Shown in pieces: positions 25,409 through 32,348 of a stretch of 48,686 nucleotides of DNA (its first letter is position 1; every line of letters starts with the position of its first letter). The DNA is from a virus. The stretch lies in IMG/VR virus record IMGVR_UViG_3300035670_000333, positions 1 through 48,686 of that record; one strand, given 5' to 3'. A program made the position numbers and the translations under genes. A model generated the notes under the pieces. That model saw only the letters and a program-made list of their open reading frames with translations. It was not told the origin of the DNA and did not search any database.

Positions 25409-25694
25409 AGTTAAATCTCCTTGTAAATTCTTTTGCAATTTGTTTGGGGGATAACCCGCCCCACATTCCGTGTGTCTGCCTTGAGACAATCGCATACTCC
25501 GCACAGAGATCCTTGACTGGACAACGGTCACAAATAGTTTTCGTGAACTTGTAGTCGTAGCTAACTGTTACGGAGTCAACGAAGTCTGGTGCTATGTAGA
25601 GATCCGGATACTGCTCGCACTCTACTCCACCATTATCTTTGATTGCCCTAAGCAAAGCAACATAGGCTTTATCCGCCCGTCTGCTGGCTTGCAT
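25203..25694 (-). CDS. WhiB-family regulator 1, with long overlapping tail
   Basis: The 163 aa product has the four WhiB cysteines (GVECEQ, then CDRCPVKDLC) followed by HGMWGGLS, the usual G-W/MWGG turn. It should carry a [4Fe-4S] cluster and bind RNA polymerase sigma factor. The WhiB core ends by about residue 95; a further 68 residues (RRFNYDFKRGRPRLN and on) are encoded inside the nuclease gene in another frame. RGRPR there looks like an AT-hook, a known WhiB tail feature. It has its own TTGACA promoter (25731-25759) and an AAAAGGAG site. Confidence 0.85.
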   Translation of the reverse strand: MQASRRADKAYVALLRAIKDNGGVECEQYPDLYIAPDFVDSVTVSYDYKFTKTICDRCPVKDLCAEYAIVSRQTHGMWGGLSPKQIAKEFTRRFNYDFKRGRPRLNAPFIQDGDRQGQAEKSWSEPDLGSMHLSSSEDAEWGTGNSNQVLAWGEDWDSDAPLY

Positions 25695-25730
25695 TATTCT
25701 CCTTTTTCTATTCTGTTGTGTTGTGTTGTA

Positions 25731-25759
25731 ATGTTAGCTGGTTTTTCCAGCTGTGTCAA
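25731..25759 (-). promoter_or_regulatory. promoter of WhiB-like gene 1
   Basis: On the minus strand TTGACA (25759-25754) and TAACAT (25736-25731) are 17 bases apart. The spacer contains GCTGG and CCAGC as an inverted repeat across AAAAA, a likely operator. The transcript would begin near 25724 with a leader of repeated CAACA. Confidence 0.65.
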
Positions 25760-26059
25760 CTACCAAAGCTGATCTTCATTCAAGCCAAAGTTGATGCCAC
25801 CCCAGATACCATACTCCTCTTTATTCAAAGTTGCAAATTCATAGCACTCTTTGATTAGCGGGCATCCGTAGCACAGTTGCTCAGCGTCCTCACCAGTAAC
25901 AACCCTCTGCTCGTTCTGGTCTGAAAAGTCGGTGTAAAAATATGGGTTGTCTTTGCATGGATAGGATGCGTGTTCATCCTGTTTTTCGGAAAGCCTTATC
26001 CAAGCGCCGATAGCTTCACGCCTGATACCTGCGTTGTCAAAGTTCAGGCCAGTCCCCAT
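25760..26059 (-). CDS. WhiB-family regulator 2
   Basis: The 99 aa product has four cysteines (SYPCKD, then EQLCYGCPLIKEC) and EYGIWGG, the full WhiB signature of a [4Fe-4S] protein that binds the primary sigma factor. It ends right where the promoter of the next WhiB gene begins. Two such genes in tandem suggest control of phage or host transcription, as shown for phage WhiB of mycobacteriophage TM4 (WhiBTM4, which inhibits host WhiB2). Confidence 0.9.
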   Translation of the reverse strand: MGTGLNFDNAGIRREAIGAWIRLSEKQDEHASYPCKDNPYFYTDFSDQNEQRVVTGEDAEQLCYGCPLIKECYEFATLNKEEYGIWGGINFGLNEDQLW

Positions 26060-26061
26060 TT

Positions 26062-26175
26062 TTAGTCTCTCTGTCTGTTATGTCCATCGTCGATAATGGA
26101 CCATGTAGCTTTCCAAGAAACAATTATGACGCAAATTAGCAACAAATAGGCAGAGACATAGCCAAAAAAGTTCAT
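26062..26175 (-). CDS. small single-span membrane protein
   Basis: This 37-codon frame starts at the ATG immediately after the TAA of the DUF3310-like gene and ends two bases before the WhiB gene 2 start. It reads MNFFGYVSAYLLLICVIIVS and then a charged tail ending GHNRQRD, so one membrane helix with the C-terminus inside or outside. The exact fit between two genes supports it being real. The function is unknown. Confidence 0.6.
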   Translation of the reverse strand: MNFFGYVSAYLLLICVIIVSWKATWSIIDDGHNRQRD

Positions 26176-26448
26176 TTACAACAATCCTTCAAGTCTTTTT
26201 ATTTCATCGCTAATGTAAAAAAGCGCCTTCTTCAGATCCTCGATGTGCTTCTTATCGTCTTTCAATCCAGCTCGCCAAATGTATTTCATGGCGTTGCCAA
26301 GGTTGAAGTTCATGTGTCGAGTAATCTCGATAGCCTCGACTCCAGATGGGTGGCTAGTGTAATGCGGCGGGTGATTCACCATGTCCGTGACATTCGCACG
26401 AACAGGTGACCGTAGTCGCTTCTTTTGCGCAGTCTTCGTGTTTTCCAT
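26176..26448 (-). CDS. DUF3310 protein
   Basis: The frame has up to 90 aa. The conserved part VNHPPHYTSHPSGVEAIEITRHMNFNLGNAMKYIWRAG is the full DUF3310 signature, a small helical phage family sometimes listed as nucleotide kinase-like but without proven activity. The best start may be the internal ATG at 26382 (MVNHPPHY), because the 5' part overlaps a Cys-rich gene in another frame (26354-26518). The HPPHY and trailing helices are intact. Confidence 0.85.
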   Translation of the reverse strand: MENTKTAQKKRLRSPVRANVTDMVNHPPHYTSHPSGVEAIEITRHMNFNLGNAMKYIWRAGLKDDKKHIEDLKKALFYISDEIKRLEGLL

Positions 26449-26518
26449 CTAAACACCATCCAAACTTTCCAGTTGTTTTAGCTCCAGTCCACTCGGAGCT
26501 AGTTTGCTTTTTTGCCAT
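26354..26518 (-). CDS. small Cys-rich protein with CxCxCH motif
   Basis: This is a 54-codon frame whose ATG overlaps the TAA of the upstream zinc-ribbon gene (TAATG). It contains GWCLDGKHEDCAKE and TCSCECHGHG; the C-x-C-x-C-H ending is a pattern seen in many small actinophage proteins and should bind zinc. It overlaps the DUF3310 gene by 29 bases if that gene starts at 26382. The function is unknown. Confidence 0.65.
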   Translation of the reverse strand: MAKKQTSSEWTGAKTTGKFGWCLDGKHEDCAKEATTVTCSCECHGHGESPAALH

Positions 26519-26673
26519 TAGTTGAAACTCATTTTGCCGTCATGCTTGGGCATGTTGTCTTTACCACAATTGTGGCAAGTAAGACGCTTGATTCCGGTGA
26601 CAGGGCAGGCTGCACCGACAATGACATCGTGCCCCTTGAAGATGCAGACCAAACCCTTGAACCAGTTACGCAT
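26518..26673 (-). CDS. small zinc-ribbon-like protein
   Basis: This 51-codon frame starts at an ATG inside the last codons of the upstream gene (8-base overlap) and overlaps the next start by one base. It reads MRNWFKGLVCIFKGHDV, then CPVTGIKRLTCHNCGK and ends KMSFN. The Cys pattern (C..C..C-x2-C) suggests one zinc site, and I recall similar proteins starting MRNxxKxxxC-xxGHD in actinophages. The function is unknown. Confidence 0.65.
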   Translation of the reverse strand: MRNWFKGLVCIFKGHDVIVGAACPVTGIKRLTCHNCGKDNMPKHDGKMSFN

Positions 26674-26866
26674 TGGGGATTAGTTCCTCATTCAAGATCG
26701 ACTTGGCCCAAGCACATACATCGCATTCCTGCTCATGGACAGCCTCGTAGTTACAGACTTCGATGTGCTTACGAACATTTGCTGTAATCGTCTCAAGTGC
26801 GTCAATCATTCCACGCTGATAAGCCAGCGTCATGTTTCTGGCGATTAGCTCGTTTATTTCACTCAC
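26666..26866 (-). CDS. hypothetical small helical protein
   Basis: The 66 aa product reads MSEINELIARNMTLAYQRGMI with later CNYEAVHEQECDVC (three Cys and a His, a possible metal site). It overlaps its neighbours by 8 bases on both sides, so it is part of the dense early unit. The start follows AGAAAAAAGGTGAG. No family is recognised. Confidence 0.65.
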   Translation of the reverse strand: MSEINELIARNMTLAYQRGMIDALETITANVRKHIEVCNYEAVHEQECDVCAWAKSILNEELIPNA

Positions 26867-27161
26867 CTTTTTTCTCCTTCATTCTTTTTTCAAAATTGAT
26901 TGCTGCATCGTAACCGTCTTCGAAGCCATAGCCCCTGCCGTCCTGAAATGCAGTTGCCTCTAGTTCCGTTGCCTCACGCCACTCCAGCACCGGACCACCG
27001 CCATACATACTGCAAACCTGTAAATGCTCAGACATCTCAAGCTCAATTCGTTCACAGTCGCAAGAGATGAAAGACCCCTCTATCTGTTCCCAAGTTTCGC
27101 CACAGCATCCGGGATCTCCACAGCCCCATATGGTGTTGTCTTGCTTGATGTAATAAATCAC
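26859..27161 (-). CDS. hypothetical Cys-rich protein
   Basis: The 100 aa product starts with GTG (27161) in GTGA overlapping the upstream stop. It has CGDPGCCGETWEQIEG and SCDCERIE early, and a helical C-terminus rich in acidic and basic residues ending EKRMKEKKGE. The five early cysteines suggest metal binding. The function is unknown. Confidence 0.65.
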   Translation of the reverse strand: MIYYIKQDNTIWGCGDPGCCGETWEQIEGSFISCDCERIELEMSEHLQVCSMYGGGPVLEWREATELEATAFQDGRGYGFEDGYDAAINFEKRMKEKKGE

Positions 27162-27268
27162 TTCTGCTCTCCCATCTCAGACTCATAAGTGCACTTACAA
27201 GCAAAGCTATTTGGCTCTAGCTCATATATTGCAGCTGTGTTGCATTGTGGACACTTGTCATCACTCAC
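27158..27268 (-). CDS. 36-residue zinc-knuckle protein
   Basis: The GTG start (27268) lies in GTGA, overlapping the stop of the upstream gene; the stop TGA in turn overlaps the next GTG. It reads MSDDKCPQCNTAAIYELEPN then CKCTYESE. The CPQC and CKC pairs form a minimal zinc site. The double GTGA overlap is good evidence of translation despite the small size. The function is unknown. Confidence 0.65.
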   Translation of the reverse strand: MSDDKCPQCNTAAIYELEPNSFACKCTYESEMGEQK

Positions 27269-27558
27269 TTCTGCTCTCCTTTGATTAGTGATACATGATA
27301 TTCAATCATCATCGCTTCCCAATCGCAGTTTATGTGTTTCATAAATTGCTCTCTATCATCAACCTTGAAATCCACCCTTTTGTCTATGCACCAGCAAATC
27401 TTGCTTTCCAAAAGGCTAACGATTCTATCCTGCTCACGCTGTTTGCCAGACTGGACACCACGCAACCAGTTGGTGAGGCTTATCGCATCCACAAATCCCC
27501 AGCCCTGCTCTAAGCGGAACGCTACTTGGTCTATAAACTTTTGGATTCCCTTAATCAT
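27265..27558 (-). CDS. hypothetical protein
   Basis: The start is taken at the ATG at 27558 (MIKGIQKFIDQ), which overlaps the TAA of the upstream small gene, not the longer frame to 27645. The 97 aa product is helical, with FVDAISLTNWLRGVQSGKQRE and an ICWCIDKRVDFKVDD segment. No family is recognised. Confidence 0.65.
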   Translation of the reverse strand: MIKGIQKFIDQVAFRLEQGWGFVDAISLTNWLRGVQSGKQREQDRIVSLLESKICWCIDKRVDFKVDDREQFMKHINCDWEAMMIEYHVSLIKGEQK

Positions 27559-27704
27559 TAGTATGACCTTCCCCAAAACACTACGAAGGTATGCTTGCCC
27601 ATGTAAATATCTAGGGTCTTGCGCTTGCGATGAATGGACAGGCAAATGCCGTAATAATTAGTGACATGTAGCCTGCTCGGTCCATAATGCCTAAAGCCAA
27701 TCAT
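27558..27704 (-). CDS. small basic protein
   Basis: This 48-codon frame begins with ATG after GTGAGGATTACAG, a fair ribosome site, and ends TAATG overlapping the next gene. It reads MIGFRHYGPSRLHVTNYYGI and ends FVVFWGRSY. It is basic and aromatic, predicted mostly beta. It accounts for a gap the longer frame of the downstream gene only half covers. The function is unknown. Confidence 0.6.
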   Translation of the reverse strand: MIGFRHYGPSRLHVTNYYGICLSIHRKRKTLDIYMGKHTFVVFWGRSY

Positions 27705-27713
27705 CTGTAATCC

Positions 27714-27860
27714 TCACAAGTTTCTAATTAGGTCTTTGATACGATCAATTACTTCTTGCTTATTTTGTATCTTCTCTAGATACAAGTCAAGCTCGATTAC
27801 GGTAATTGCTTGTTCTTTTACAGACTCCTTGACCTGCAAAAGCACAGGATGTTTATTCAT
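27714..27860 (-). CDS. small helical protein
   Basis: The start is at the ATG at 27860 (MNKHPVLLQVKESVKEQAIT), overlapping the stop of the upstream acidic gene, instead of the frame to 27917. The 48 aa product is an amphipathic helix ending DRIKDLIRNL. The function is unknown. Confidence 0.55.
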   Translation of the reverse strand: MNKHPVLLQVKESVKEQAITVIELDLYLEKIQNKQEVIDRIKDLIRNL

Positions 27861-28020
27861 CTTCATCCTCTTCATCGAGCGTGTACTCCATGACATAGAC
27901 TGTGGCGTACTTTTCAAACTTTAGGAAGAGCCATTCCGAAATCCTAATAGCTCGATCTGCAATCCAGTTTAGGATTGGTCCGCCATCTTCCTGCCTTACT
28001 GCTTTGAATTCAAAATCCAT
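27853..28020 (-). CDS. small acidic protein
   Basis: This 55-codon frame reads MDFEFKAVRQEDGGPILNWI with an aromatic middle (EWLFLKFEKYATVYV) and an acidic end DEEDEDE. It overlaps the upstream gene by 25 bases and the downstream start by 8. It fills the gap completely. The function is unknown. Confidence 0.6.
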   Translation of the reverse strand: MDFEFKAVRQEDGGPILNWIADRAIRISEWLFLKFEKYATVYVMEYTLDEEDEDE

Positions 28021-28193
28021 TTTTCAACCTCATTCTCTAGAATCCTCTTTACCATATCAATAGTTACGTCGGTATCGCCGTTTATCTCTCCGAGTCGTGC
28101 CATAATTTCTGTCCACAGCTCGATAGCTCCTTCGTTCTTGAGCTCCTTCTCGCGCTTCTTCACAAGCTCAAAGGTGTCCTTGAACTCATTCAT
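27996..28193 (-). CDS. small helical protein
   Basis: The 65 aa product is highly charged and helical (MNEFKDTFELVKKREKELKN, then VDMVKRILENEVEKW-like end). Its start overlaps the end of the helicase gene by 8 bases. It may be a partner of the helicase, but there is no direct evidence for that. Confidence 0.6.
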   Translation of the reverse strand: MNEFKDTFELVKKREKELKNEGAIELWTEIMARLGEINGDTDVTIDMVKRILENEVEKWILNSKQ

Positions 28194-29580
28194 CCGCCAT
28201 CTCCCTTCTCAGGCTTGCGTTCATCTTTAGTTGATCTTCTACCAGCTTGCTTAGCTGACCTTCGTCGTATGTGTCCTCAGCGATAATCTCGTATGAGTTC
28301 ACACTCTTCTTTTGTCCACGGCGGTCAAGGCGACCAGCTGCTTGCTCATTTAGTAGTCGGTTATCGTCTTTACTTAGCCAGACCACCGTGGAACATCTTT
28401 CCTGCAACCCATCGGTGCCCTCGCCAATAGCGGAGATAACCGCAACGATGAACTGCAACTCGCCAGAGATAAAACTCTCTAGAGCCTTGTCGCGCTCCTT
28501 TTGTGCCTTGATGCCAGACCACTCGAACGCCTTGAAGCCCTTGGCTTCGAGTCGCTTGGTTGTCACAGATGCGAACTTCTGGCTATGAGTCAGAATCAGC
28601 ATTGGCTCACCGTCTGGTTGGTCCTCGATGATTGAGAACAACTCATCCAGCTTGCTCGACTTACAGTCCTCAGCGAATGAGACTTCACCAGTCTCTGGGT
28701 CAACCTGTGGAACGCCCAGCGTAATCTGACGCAAGCGAACTCGGGTAGCTACCGGAACTTCTGTTACCAGCGGGTTCTCGCCAAGCCACACAATCAGGTC
28801 CTTCTCCAGCTTCTTGTAAATCTTCTTCTGCTCAGCCGATAGCTGCACAACTCGCTGCATGTCAATCTGATTTGGCAAATCTGCATCCATGCCATCTGGG
28901 TGGAATGAGCAACAGCGGTCACGCTTTAGGTGACGGATATAGCACGGAAGTCCAGAGACGATAACTCCCGGCTTCTTCTCCCCGACGACAACCTTGCCAG
29001 CGAAGTAATCCATTTTGGTTAGGCAGTATTTGTCCACCCATGCCCAGAATGAGTTGGTCGCAACTTCTGGATAAATCCAGCGCAAGATTGACCACATGCC
29101 CTCGATCTTGTTGCCAGCGATTGTTCCGGAAAGTCCCAGTCGCCTTTGGGCTTTTAGTGTGTGGAGCATCTTGGCAGTCCGACTCTTACGATTTGACGCT
29201 CTGTGAATCTCGTCAAAGATCGCGAAGTCTGGCTTGACCTTGCCCCAATGAAGCGTGCGGAACAATTCTGGGGAAATTAGATACCAGCCTTCTTGGTTAC
29301 TGGCAAGCATGTCGTAGTTCTCTTGCCCGAGCTTAGAGCTGTTTACATACCTAACCACAGCATTTGGGATTTGTCGCTCGATAGTTCTTTGCCAAGCCCG
29401 CTTGTGGGTGCCTTTAGGCGCGATAACCAAGTTACAGCCAGTTCCGAGTCGCTTGGCGGTCTCCACAGCCAGTAGTGTTTTACCTCCACCGACCTGAGTT
29501 GCGACGATTCCTGTTCCGTTATTTGCGACAAGCTTCGCAATATCTCGCTCTTGATATTCATAAGGCTTTAGAGGGTCCAT
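28186..29580 (-). CDS. SNF2/DEAD-like superfamily 2 helicase
   Basis: The start is at the ATG at 29580 (MDPLKPYEYQERD), within the end of the preceding gene; the longer frame to 29655 is rejected. The 464 aa product has a Q-like start KPYEYQERD, Walker A GGGKT (31-35), DEIH (123-126), SGT (151-153) and a C-terminal helicase half with LILTHSQKF and NEQAAGRLDRRGQ. This is the layout of phage SNF2-type helicases that remodel DNA-protein or recombination intermediates. Confidence 0.88.
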   Translation of the reverse strand: MDPLKPYEYQERDIAKLVANNGTGIVATQVGGGKTLLAVETAKRLGTGCNLVIAPKGTHKRAWQRTIERQIPNAVVRYVNSSKLGQENYDMLASNQEGWYLISPELFRTLHWGKVKPDFAIFDEIHRASNRKSRTAKMLHTLKAQRRLGLSGTIAGNKIEGMWSILRWIYPEVATNSFWAWVDKYCLTKMDYFAGKVVVGEKKPGVIVSGLPCYIRHLKRDRCCSFHPDGMDADLPNQIDMQRVVQLSAEQKKIYKKLEKDLIVWLGENPLVTEVPVATRVRLRQITLGVPQVDPETGEVSFAEDCKSSKLDELFSIIEDQPDGEPMLILTHSQKFASVTTKRLEAKGFKAFEWSGIKAQKERDKALESFISGELQFIVAVISAIGEGTDGLQERCSTVVWLSKDDNRLLNEQAAGRLDRRGQKKSVNSYEIIAEDTYDEGQLSKLVEDQLKMNASLRREMADE

Positions 29581-29819
29581 CCAGTCTCTTCCCAATCCGC
29601 TTCGGGGAACGTGGACATGACTAGCTTCTGAGCCTCGCTCCACTTCCAAAACCAATGAGTTCGCTTGCCTCCGTCTAGAACAAGCCCAATCTCGTAACTG
29701 TCTCCGTAAAAACGGAATATAAATTCTGCTTCTGTAACTCCAGCTGCTTCTAGCAGTCTGTTCTGTTCCTCGATGTCATAGACGGCATCCTCGCGCCTAA
29801 TAACTGGTAGTGAATACAT
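29568..29819 (-). CDS. hypothetical protein before the helicase
   Basis: The 83 aa product starts after AAAAAAGGAGATCTA. It reads MYSLPVIRREDAVYDIEEQN, then a beta-rich FIFRFYGDSYEIGLVLDGGK and Trp-rich HWFWKWSEAQ. Its last 13 bases overlap the helicase start, so the two are coupled. No family is recognised. Confidence 0.65.
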   Translation of the reverse strand: MYSLPVIRREDAVYDIEEQNRLLEAAGVTEAEFIFRFYGDSYEIGLVLDGGKRTHWFWKWSEAQKLVMSTFPEADWEETGWTL

Positions 29820-29839
29820 TAGATCTCCTTTTTTGGGGT

Positions 29840-29872
29840 GGGGGTAGAGTAAGCCAAGAAACCTCTACCCCC
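29840..29872 (-). other. hairpin before a ribosome site
   Basis: GGGGGTAGAG (29840-29849) pairs over 10 bp with CTCTACCCCC (29863-29872), 13-base loop. On the minus-strand RNA it lies just 5' of the AAAAAAGGAG site of the next gene and just after the stop at 29878. It may terminate weakly or stabilise the downstream message. Confidence 0.6.
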
Positions 29873-29877
29873 AAGTT

Positions 29878-30354
29878 CTAGCGTAGTGCTAGCTTAACTT
29901 CTTCTGCTAGTCCATTACGGTAAACCTGCGGAACAACGAATCCGTCGCCCGAGACATACACGATGTCGTCTTCTTCAAGACGCACAGTAGCGGAGCCAGT
30001 TACACCAGCTTCGCCGAGCCCGACGATTGAAAGCTTCCAGCCGTCAGATACCTGTGCCACCGACCAGTTGGAACCCGTTTGGGAAACATCTGACGCTGGC
30101 ATCTTGGTGGTTTCAAGAATGTCCTGAACAGTCTTGTAGTTGGTTGTGCCTAGAGCCACACCGATCTTGGTGCGTGGTGCGCCCAGCTGGTCTGCCAGCT
30201 TGACTGCCACGTTCCGGTCCTTGATTAGTGGCTCTAGACGACGTTCGAGTTCTACACGGAACTCAGCCTCAAGCATCTCCTTCATGGAACGTAGAGCGTT
30301 CTGCTTCTCCAGAATGTCGTCTAGTGCCTTCTTAGCGCTCGGGGATAGGTTCAT
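29878..30354 (-). CDS. hypothetical protein with N-terminal coiled coil
   Basis: The 158 aa product begins with a long helix (AKKALDDILEKQNALRSMKE to about 45), then a small basic segment (APRTKIGVALGTTNYKTVQD, possibly a helix-turn-helix) and a beta-rich C-terminal half (SATVRLEEDDIVYVSGDGFV). The stop of the upstream gene overlaps its start by one base. The function is unknown. Confidence 0.65.
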   Translation of the reverse strand: MNLSPSAKKALDDILEKQNALRSMKEMLEAEFRVELERRLEPLIKDRNVAVKLADQLGAPRTKIGVALGTTNYKTVQDILETTKMPASDVSQTGSNWSVAQVSDGWKLSIVGLGEAGVTGSATVRLEEDDIVYVSGDGFVVPQVYRNGLAEEVKLALR

Positions 30355-30614
30355 TATGCGTCCACCTTCTCAACCTTGAACCCAATACCTAGATACTGAG
30401 TTGCCATCTCGTCAAGGTCAGCGTCGGTAATCTCGCCGTCCACCTCTACGTCCACAGAAGCGATAACCCTGCCGTCTTCCACAGTCTCGAAGCCAGCGTT
30501 GCTCAGGCGAGCCTCGTGCTTGATGATTAGATTGTTAGCTTGGCGAGTAGCCAGCTCCTCTAGAACGTCTACTGCTGAGTAAAGTCCACCTAGAATTTGT
30601 AGCTTGTATTTCAT
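30354..30614 (-). CDS. hypothetical protein
   Basis: The start is at the ATG at 30614 (MKYKLQILGG) after AAGGAGATAAAC; the frame to 30656 lacks a ribosome site. The 86 aa product has helix ELATRQANNLIIKHEARLSN, then strands VIASVDVEVDGEITDADLDE. The function is unknown. Confidence 0.65.
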   Translation of the reverse strand: MKYKLQILGGLYSAVDVLEELATRQANNLIIKHEARLSNAGFETVEDGRVIASVDVEVDGEITDADLDEMATQYLGIGFKVEKVDA

Positions 30615-30624
30615 GTTTATCTCC

Positions 30625-30864
30625 TTAGTCGATTCTTGTTGTGCGGTGTTCGCCACATGCTGGGCAATCTGGCGATTTTGAGCTTACACCCTGCCACATA
30701 CAGGTAGGGCACTTTAGCCAATGTTCGTTGCTGGCTTTGTCCATGTTGTTGAACAGAACTGCCGCGAGCATTGTCAATGTTGAGTTGTCATAACTTTGGG
30801 AAACACCTGTGGCTCTATCTGTCAGGGTGTTGCCCTCGAAGTCTGGTCTAAATCGTGATGTCAT
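30625..30864 (-). CDS. zinc-ribbon protein
   Basis: The 79 aa product ends with a clear zinc ribbon: CPTCMWQG (about 52-59) and CPACGEH (about 67-73). The N-terminal part is polar and then helical (LTMLAAVLFNNMDKAS). It overlaps the upstream gene by 17 bases. It is probably a nucleic-acid or protein-binding accessory factor; no family is recognised. Confidence 0.7.
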   Translation of the reverse strand: MTSRFRPDFEGNTLTDRATGVSQSYDNSTLTMLAAVLFNNMDKASNEHWLKCPTCMWQGVSSKSPDCPACGEHRTTRID

Positions 30865-31054
30865 CTAGGACCCCCTTCACAATTCGATCTTGAATGGCTT
30901 TGGCAGTCAGTAACTTGTCTGAGTCACAGGCTGAGTCCAGCTCCTCGAAGTCCTTAGACGACCACATGGAGCAGTCCACAATTGCGAACTCGTCCTCGTC
31001 GATTACGCCCCATGCGCCGTCGCCAGTCACATACAGTCTTGTATAGTTCTTCAC
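30848..31054 (-). CDS. hypothetical acidic protein
   Basis: The 68 aa product opens with beta strands YTRLYVTGDGAWGVIDEDEF and ends with a helix (KLLTAKAIQDRIVKGVLDD). Its start overlaps the upstream stop (ATGA). The function is unknown. Confidence 0.65.
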   Translation of the reverse strand: MKNYTRLYVTGDGAWGVIDEDEFAIVDCSMWSSKDFEELDSACDSDKLLTAKAIQDRIVKGVLDDITI

Positions 31055-31380
31055 TTCATCCTCAATTCATACTCTGGTAGCTTGTCTAGCCACTTCTGGA
31101 TTCGCTCTGGCGGTGTGCCCATAGCGATTGTTTCGGTTGTGTCCCAGCTGTCGTAGCCGTCCCAGCTTCCACGAAGCTCCCACTCCTCTAGGTCGAGAAC
31201 GTGAGAGATAATCTCATGGTTGCGCTTGTTGAAGGCACAGGTGAAGGTGGGACCCTGACCCTTGGAGCTGTAATCGCCGGTGAAGTAGCCCTCAGAGGAG
31301 ATCTCCAGCTTGTAAGGGGTGATGCTTAGTTTTCCGTCTTCGATTGTGATGTTGATGTCATGTAGCTTAGTTAGCGCCAT
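31051..31380 (-). CDS. hypothetical protein
   Basis: The 109 aa product starts after AGAAAGGAATCTGA. It is predominantly beta with two Trp-rich turns (WELRGSWDGYDSWDTTE). It is the first gene after a TTGACA element at 31435-31440. The function is unknown. Confidence 0.65.
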   Translation of the reverse strand: MALTKLHDINITIEDGKLSITPYKLEISSEGYFTGDYSSKGQGPTFTCAFNKRNHEIISHVLDLEEWELRGSWDGYDSWDTTETIAMGTPPERIQKWLDKLPEYELRMK

Positions 31381-31411
31381 TCAGATTCCTTTCTCTATTG
31401 TGCTATGTAAT

Positions 31412-31440
31412 ACCGTAATGTTTTATTAGCGTCTTGTCAA
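31412..31440 (-). promoter_or_regulatory. possible promoter
   Basis: TTGACA (31440-31435) with TACGGT (31417-31412) 17 bases downstream on the minus strand, just upstream of the gene starting at 31380. The -35 is perfect; the -10 is poor. Confidence 0.4.
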
Positions 31441-31611
31441 TTCCTCGACCATGGCTCGGACCTTGCTTCTCGCTACTCCGTAGGCTTCATAGCGACCATG
31501 GGCATAATCCGTGTCGGAGTTGTCACCCATGACTTCACAGAGCTGGTAGTGGTTCTCTGCTTCGGCTTCCTGCTCGGTTAGCCACCCCAGAACTTCTAGC
31601 AACTCGCGCAT
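31426..31611 (-). CDS. small acidic helical protein
   Basis: The 61 aa product reads MRELLEVLGWLTEQEAEAEN and ends SKVRAMVEELTRR. It begins at a start overlapping the stop of the Api92-like gene by one base. The -35 of the possible promoter for 31380 lies within its 3' end. The function is unknown. Confidence 0.6.
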   Translation of the reverse strand: MRELLEVLGWLTEQEAEAENHYQLCEVMGDNSDTDYAHGRYEAYGVARSKVRAMVEELTRR

Positions 31612-32225
31612 TAGAGCTCCTCGCTTGGGTTAGAAGCCAACAACTCGATCTTGCGTGGGCAGTCGTCATACCAGAACTCTGAGTCATCCTCATACTCACA
31701 CTGGCAGTCTCGACCGATGTCCTCGTTGTCAGCGTGGGAATTTGGGATGTCCCACTCTTTGGAGATACAGAACTCGCCGTTTAGGTTCACGGCTTCTCCG
31801 CCCCAGCCCTGCTCCTCTTCCCAGCTGAACTCGATGTCAAGGGTTGGGAACTGCTGGCAAATCGCCTCGAAGACTGGACGTGGGTCTGCCCATGCTGTAT
31901 TGAACTCCACGGAAATCTGGTTCAGGGCTGGAACATTCACCATTAGCGAGTCGCAAGCGTCCCACTTGGTGCCCCAGTTCAGGACGTTCCAGTTATACCA
32001 GTTGTTCGCGGTGTTTCCGACTCGCTCGCCACCGACAAAGCCGTTGGTGCCGTCATACTCTCCGGACTCGATAGCGTCCTGTGGTGGGGTCACAAAGCCC
32101 CAGAAGCTAAAGCTGGTCTCGGTGTCGCGTGGGTTCGATCTTGCGGTGTTGAAGAAACGCTCAGCTTCCTCTGGTCGCAGGTTCGTGTTGTTGATTGTGA
32201 TTGTGTTGAATACCCAGTTTGGCAT
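31611..32225 (-). CDS. Api92-like / DUF1281-type protein
   Basis: The 204 aa product starts MPNWVFNTITI and contains NNWYNWNVLNWGTKWDA, the Trp/Asn-rich signature of the ferredoxin-like domain of Api92-like phage proteins, followed by FNTAWADPRPVFEAI. The C-terminus is acidic with several cysteines (CQCEYED, DDCP). The family is common in phages and plasmids and its role is unproven. The start follows AAAAAGGAGTAGTA. The leader carries a hairpin and a tRNA-like element. Confidence 0.8.
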   Translation of the reverse strand: MPNWVFNTITINNTNLRPEEAERFFNTARSNPRDTETSFSFWGFVTPPQDAIESGEYDGTNGFVGGERVGNTANNWYNWNVLNWGTKWDACDSLMVNVPALNQISVEFNTAWADPRPVFEAICQQFPTLDIEFSWEEEQGWGGEAVNLNGEFCISKEWDIPNSHADNEDIGRDCQCEYEDDSEFWYDDCPRKIELLASNPSEEL

Positions 32226-32270
32226 TACTACTCCTTTTTGTTGTGTGTGTTATTTAGTTGTGTTGTTGCG

Positions 32271-32343
32271 TCCTGCCAGTAGGAGTCGAACCTACTAATG
32301 CCCACACAAGAGAGAAACACACACGGCATTTTCCAAAGGCAGG
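32271..32343 (-). ncRNA. tRNA-like element 2 (same unusual architecture)
   Basis: On the minus strand (n = 32344 minus coordinate), CCTGCC (1-6) pairs with GGCAGG near the 3' end, followed by A, and the T arm GTAGG-TTCGACT-CCTAC is canonical at position 49. The D and anticodon arms cannot form. GAAA (11-14) can pair with TTTC (27-30), and ATGCC (15-19) with GGCAT (42-46), giving crossing stems in the same order as in the element at 23369-23439 but with different bases. It lies in the leader of the Api92-like gene, just after a strong hairpin. Confidence 0.6.
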
Positions 32344-32348
32344 TGGGT

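Noticed and set aside
31651-32298. Plus-strand frame of 215 codons opposite the Api92-like gene
   Set aside because: The opposite frame has a clear family signature and fits the minus-strand unit; the plus frame also crosses the tRNA-like leader.
32271-32343. Functional tRNA-Lys(CTT) reading of element 2
   Set aside because: The register is right, but the anticodon stem would consist of G-U pairs and a mismatch and there is no D arm; a decoding tRNA is unlikely.
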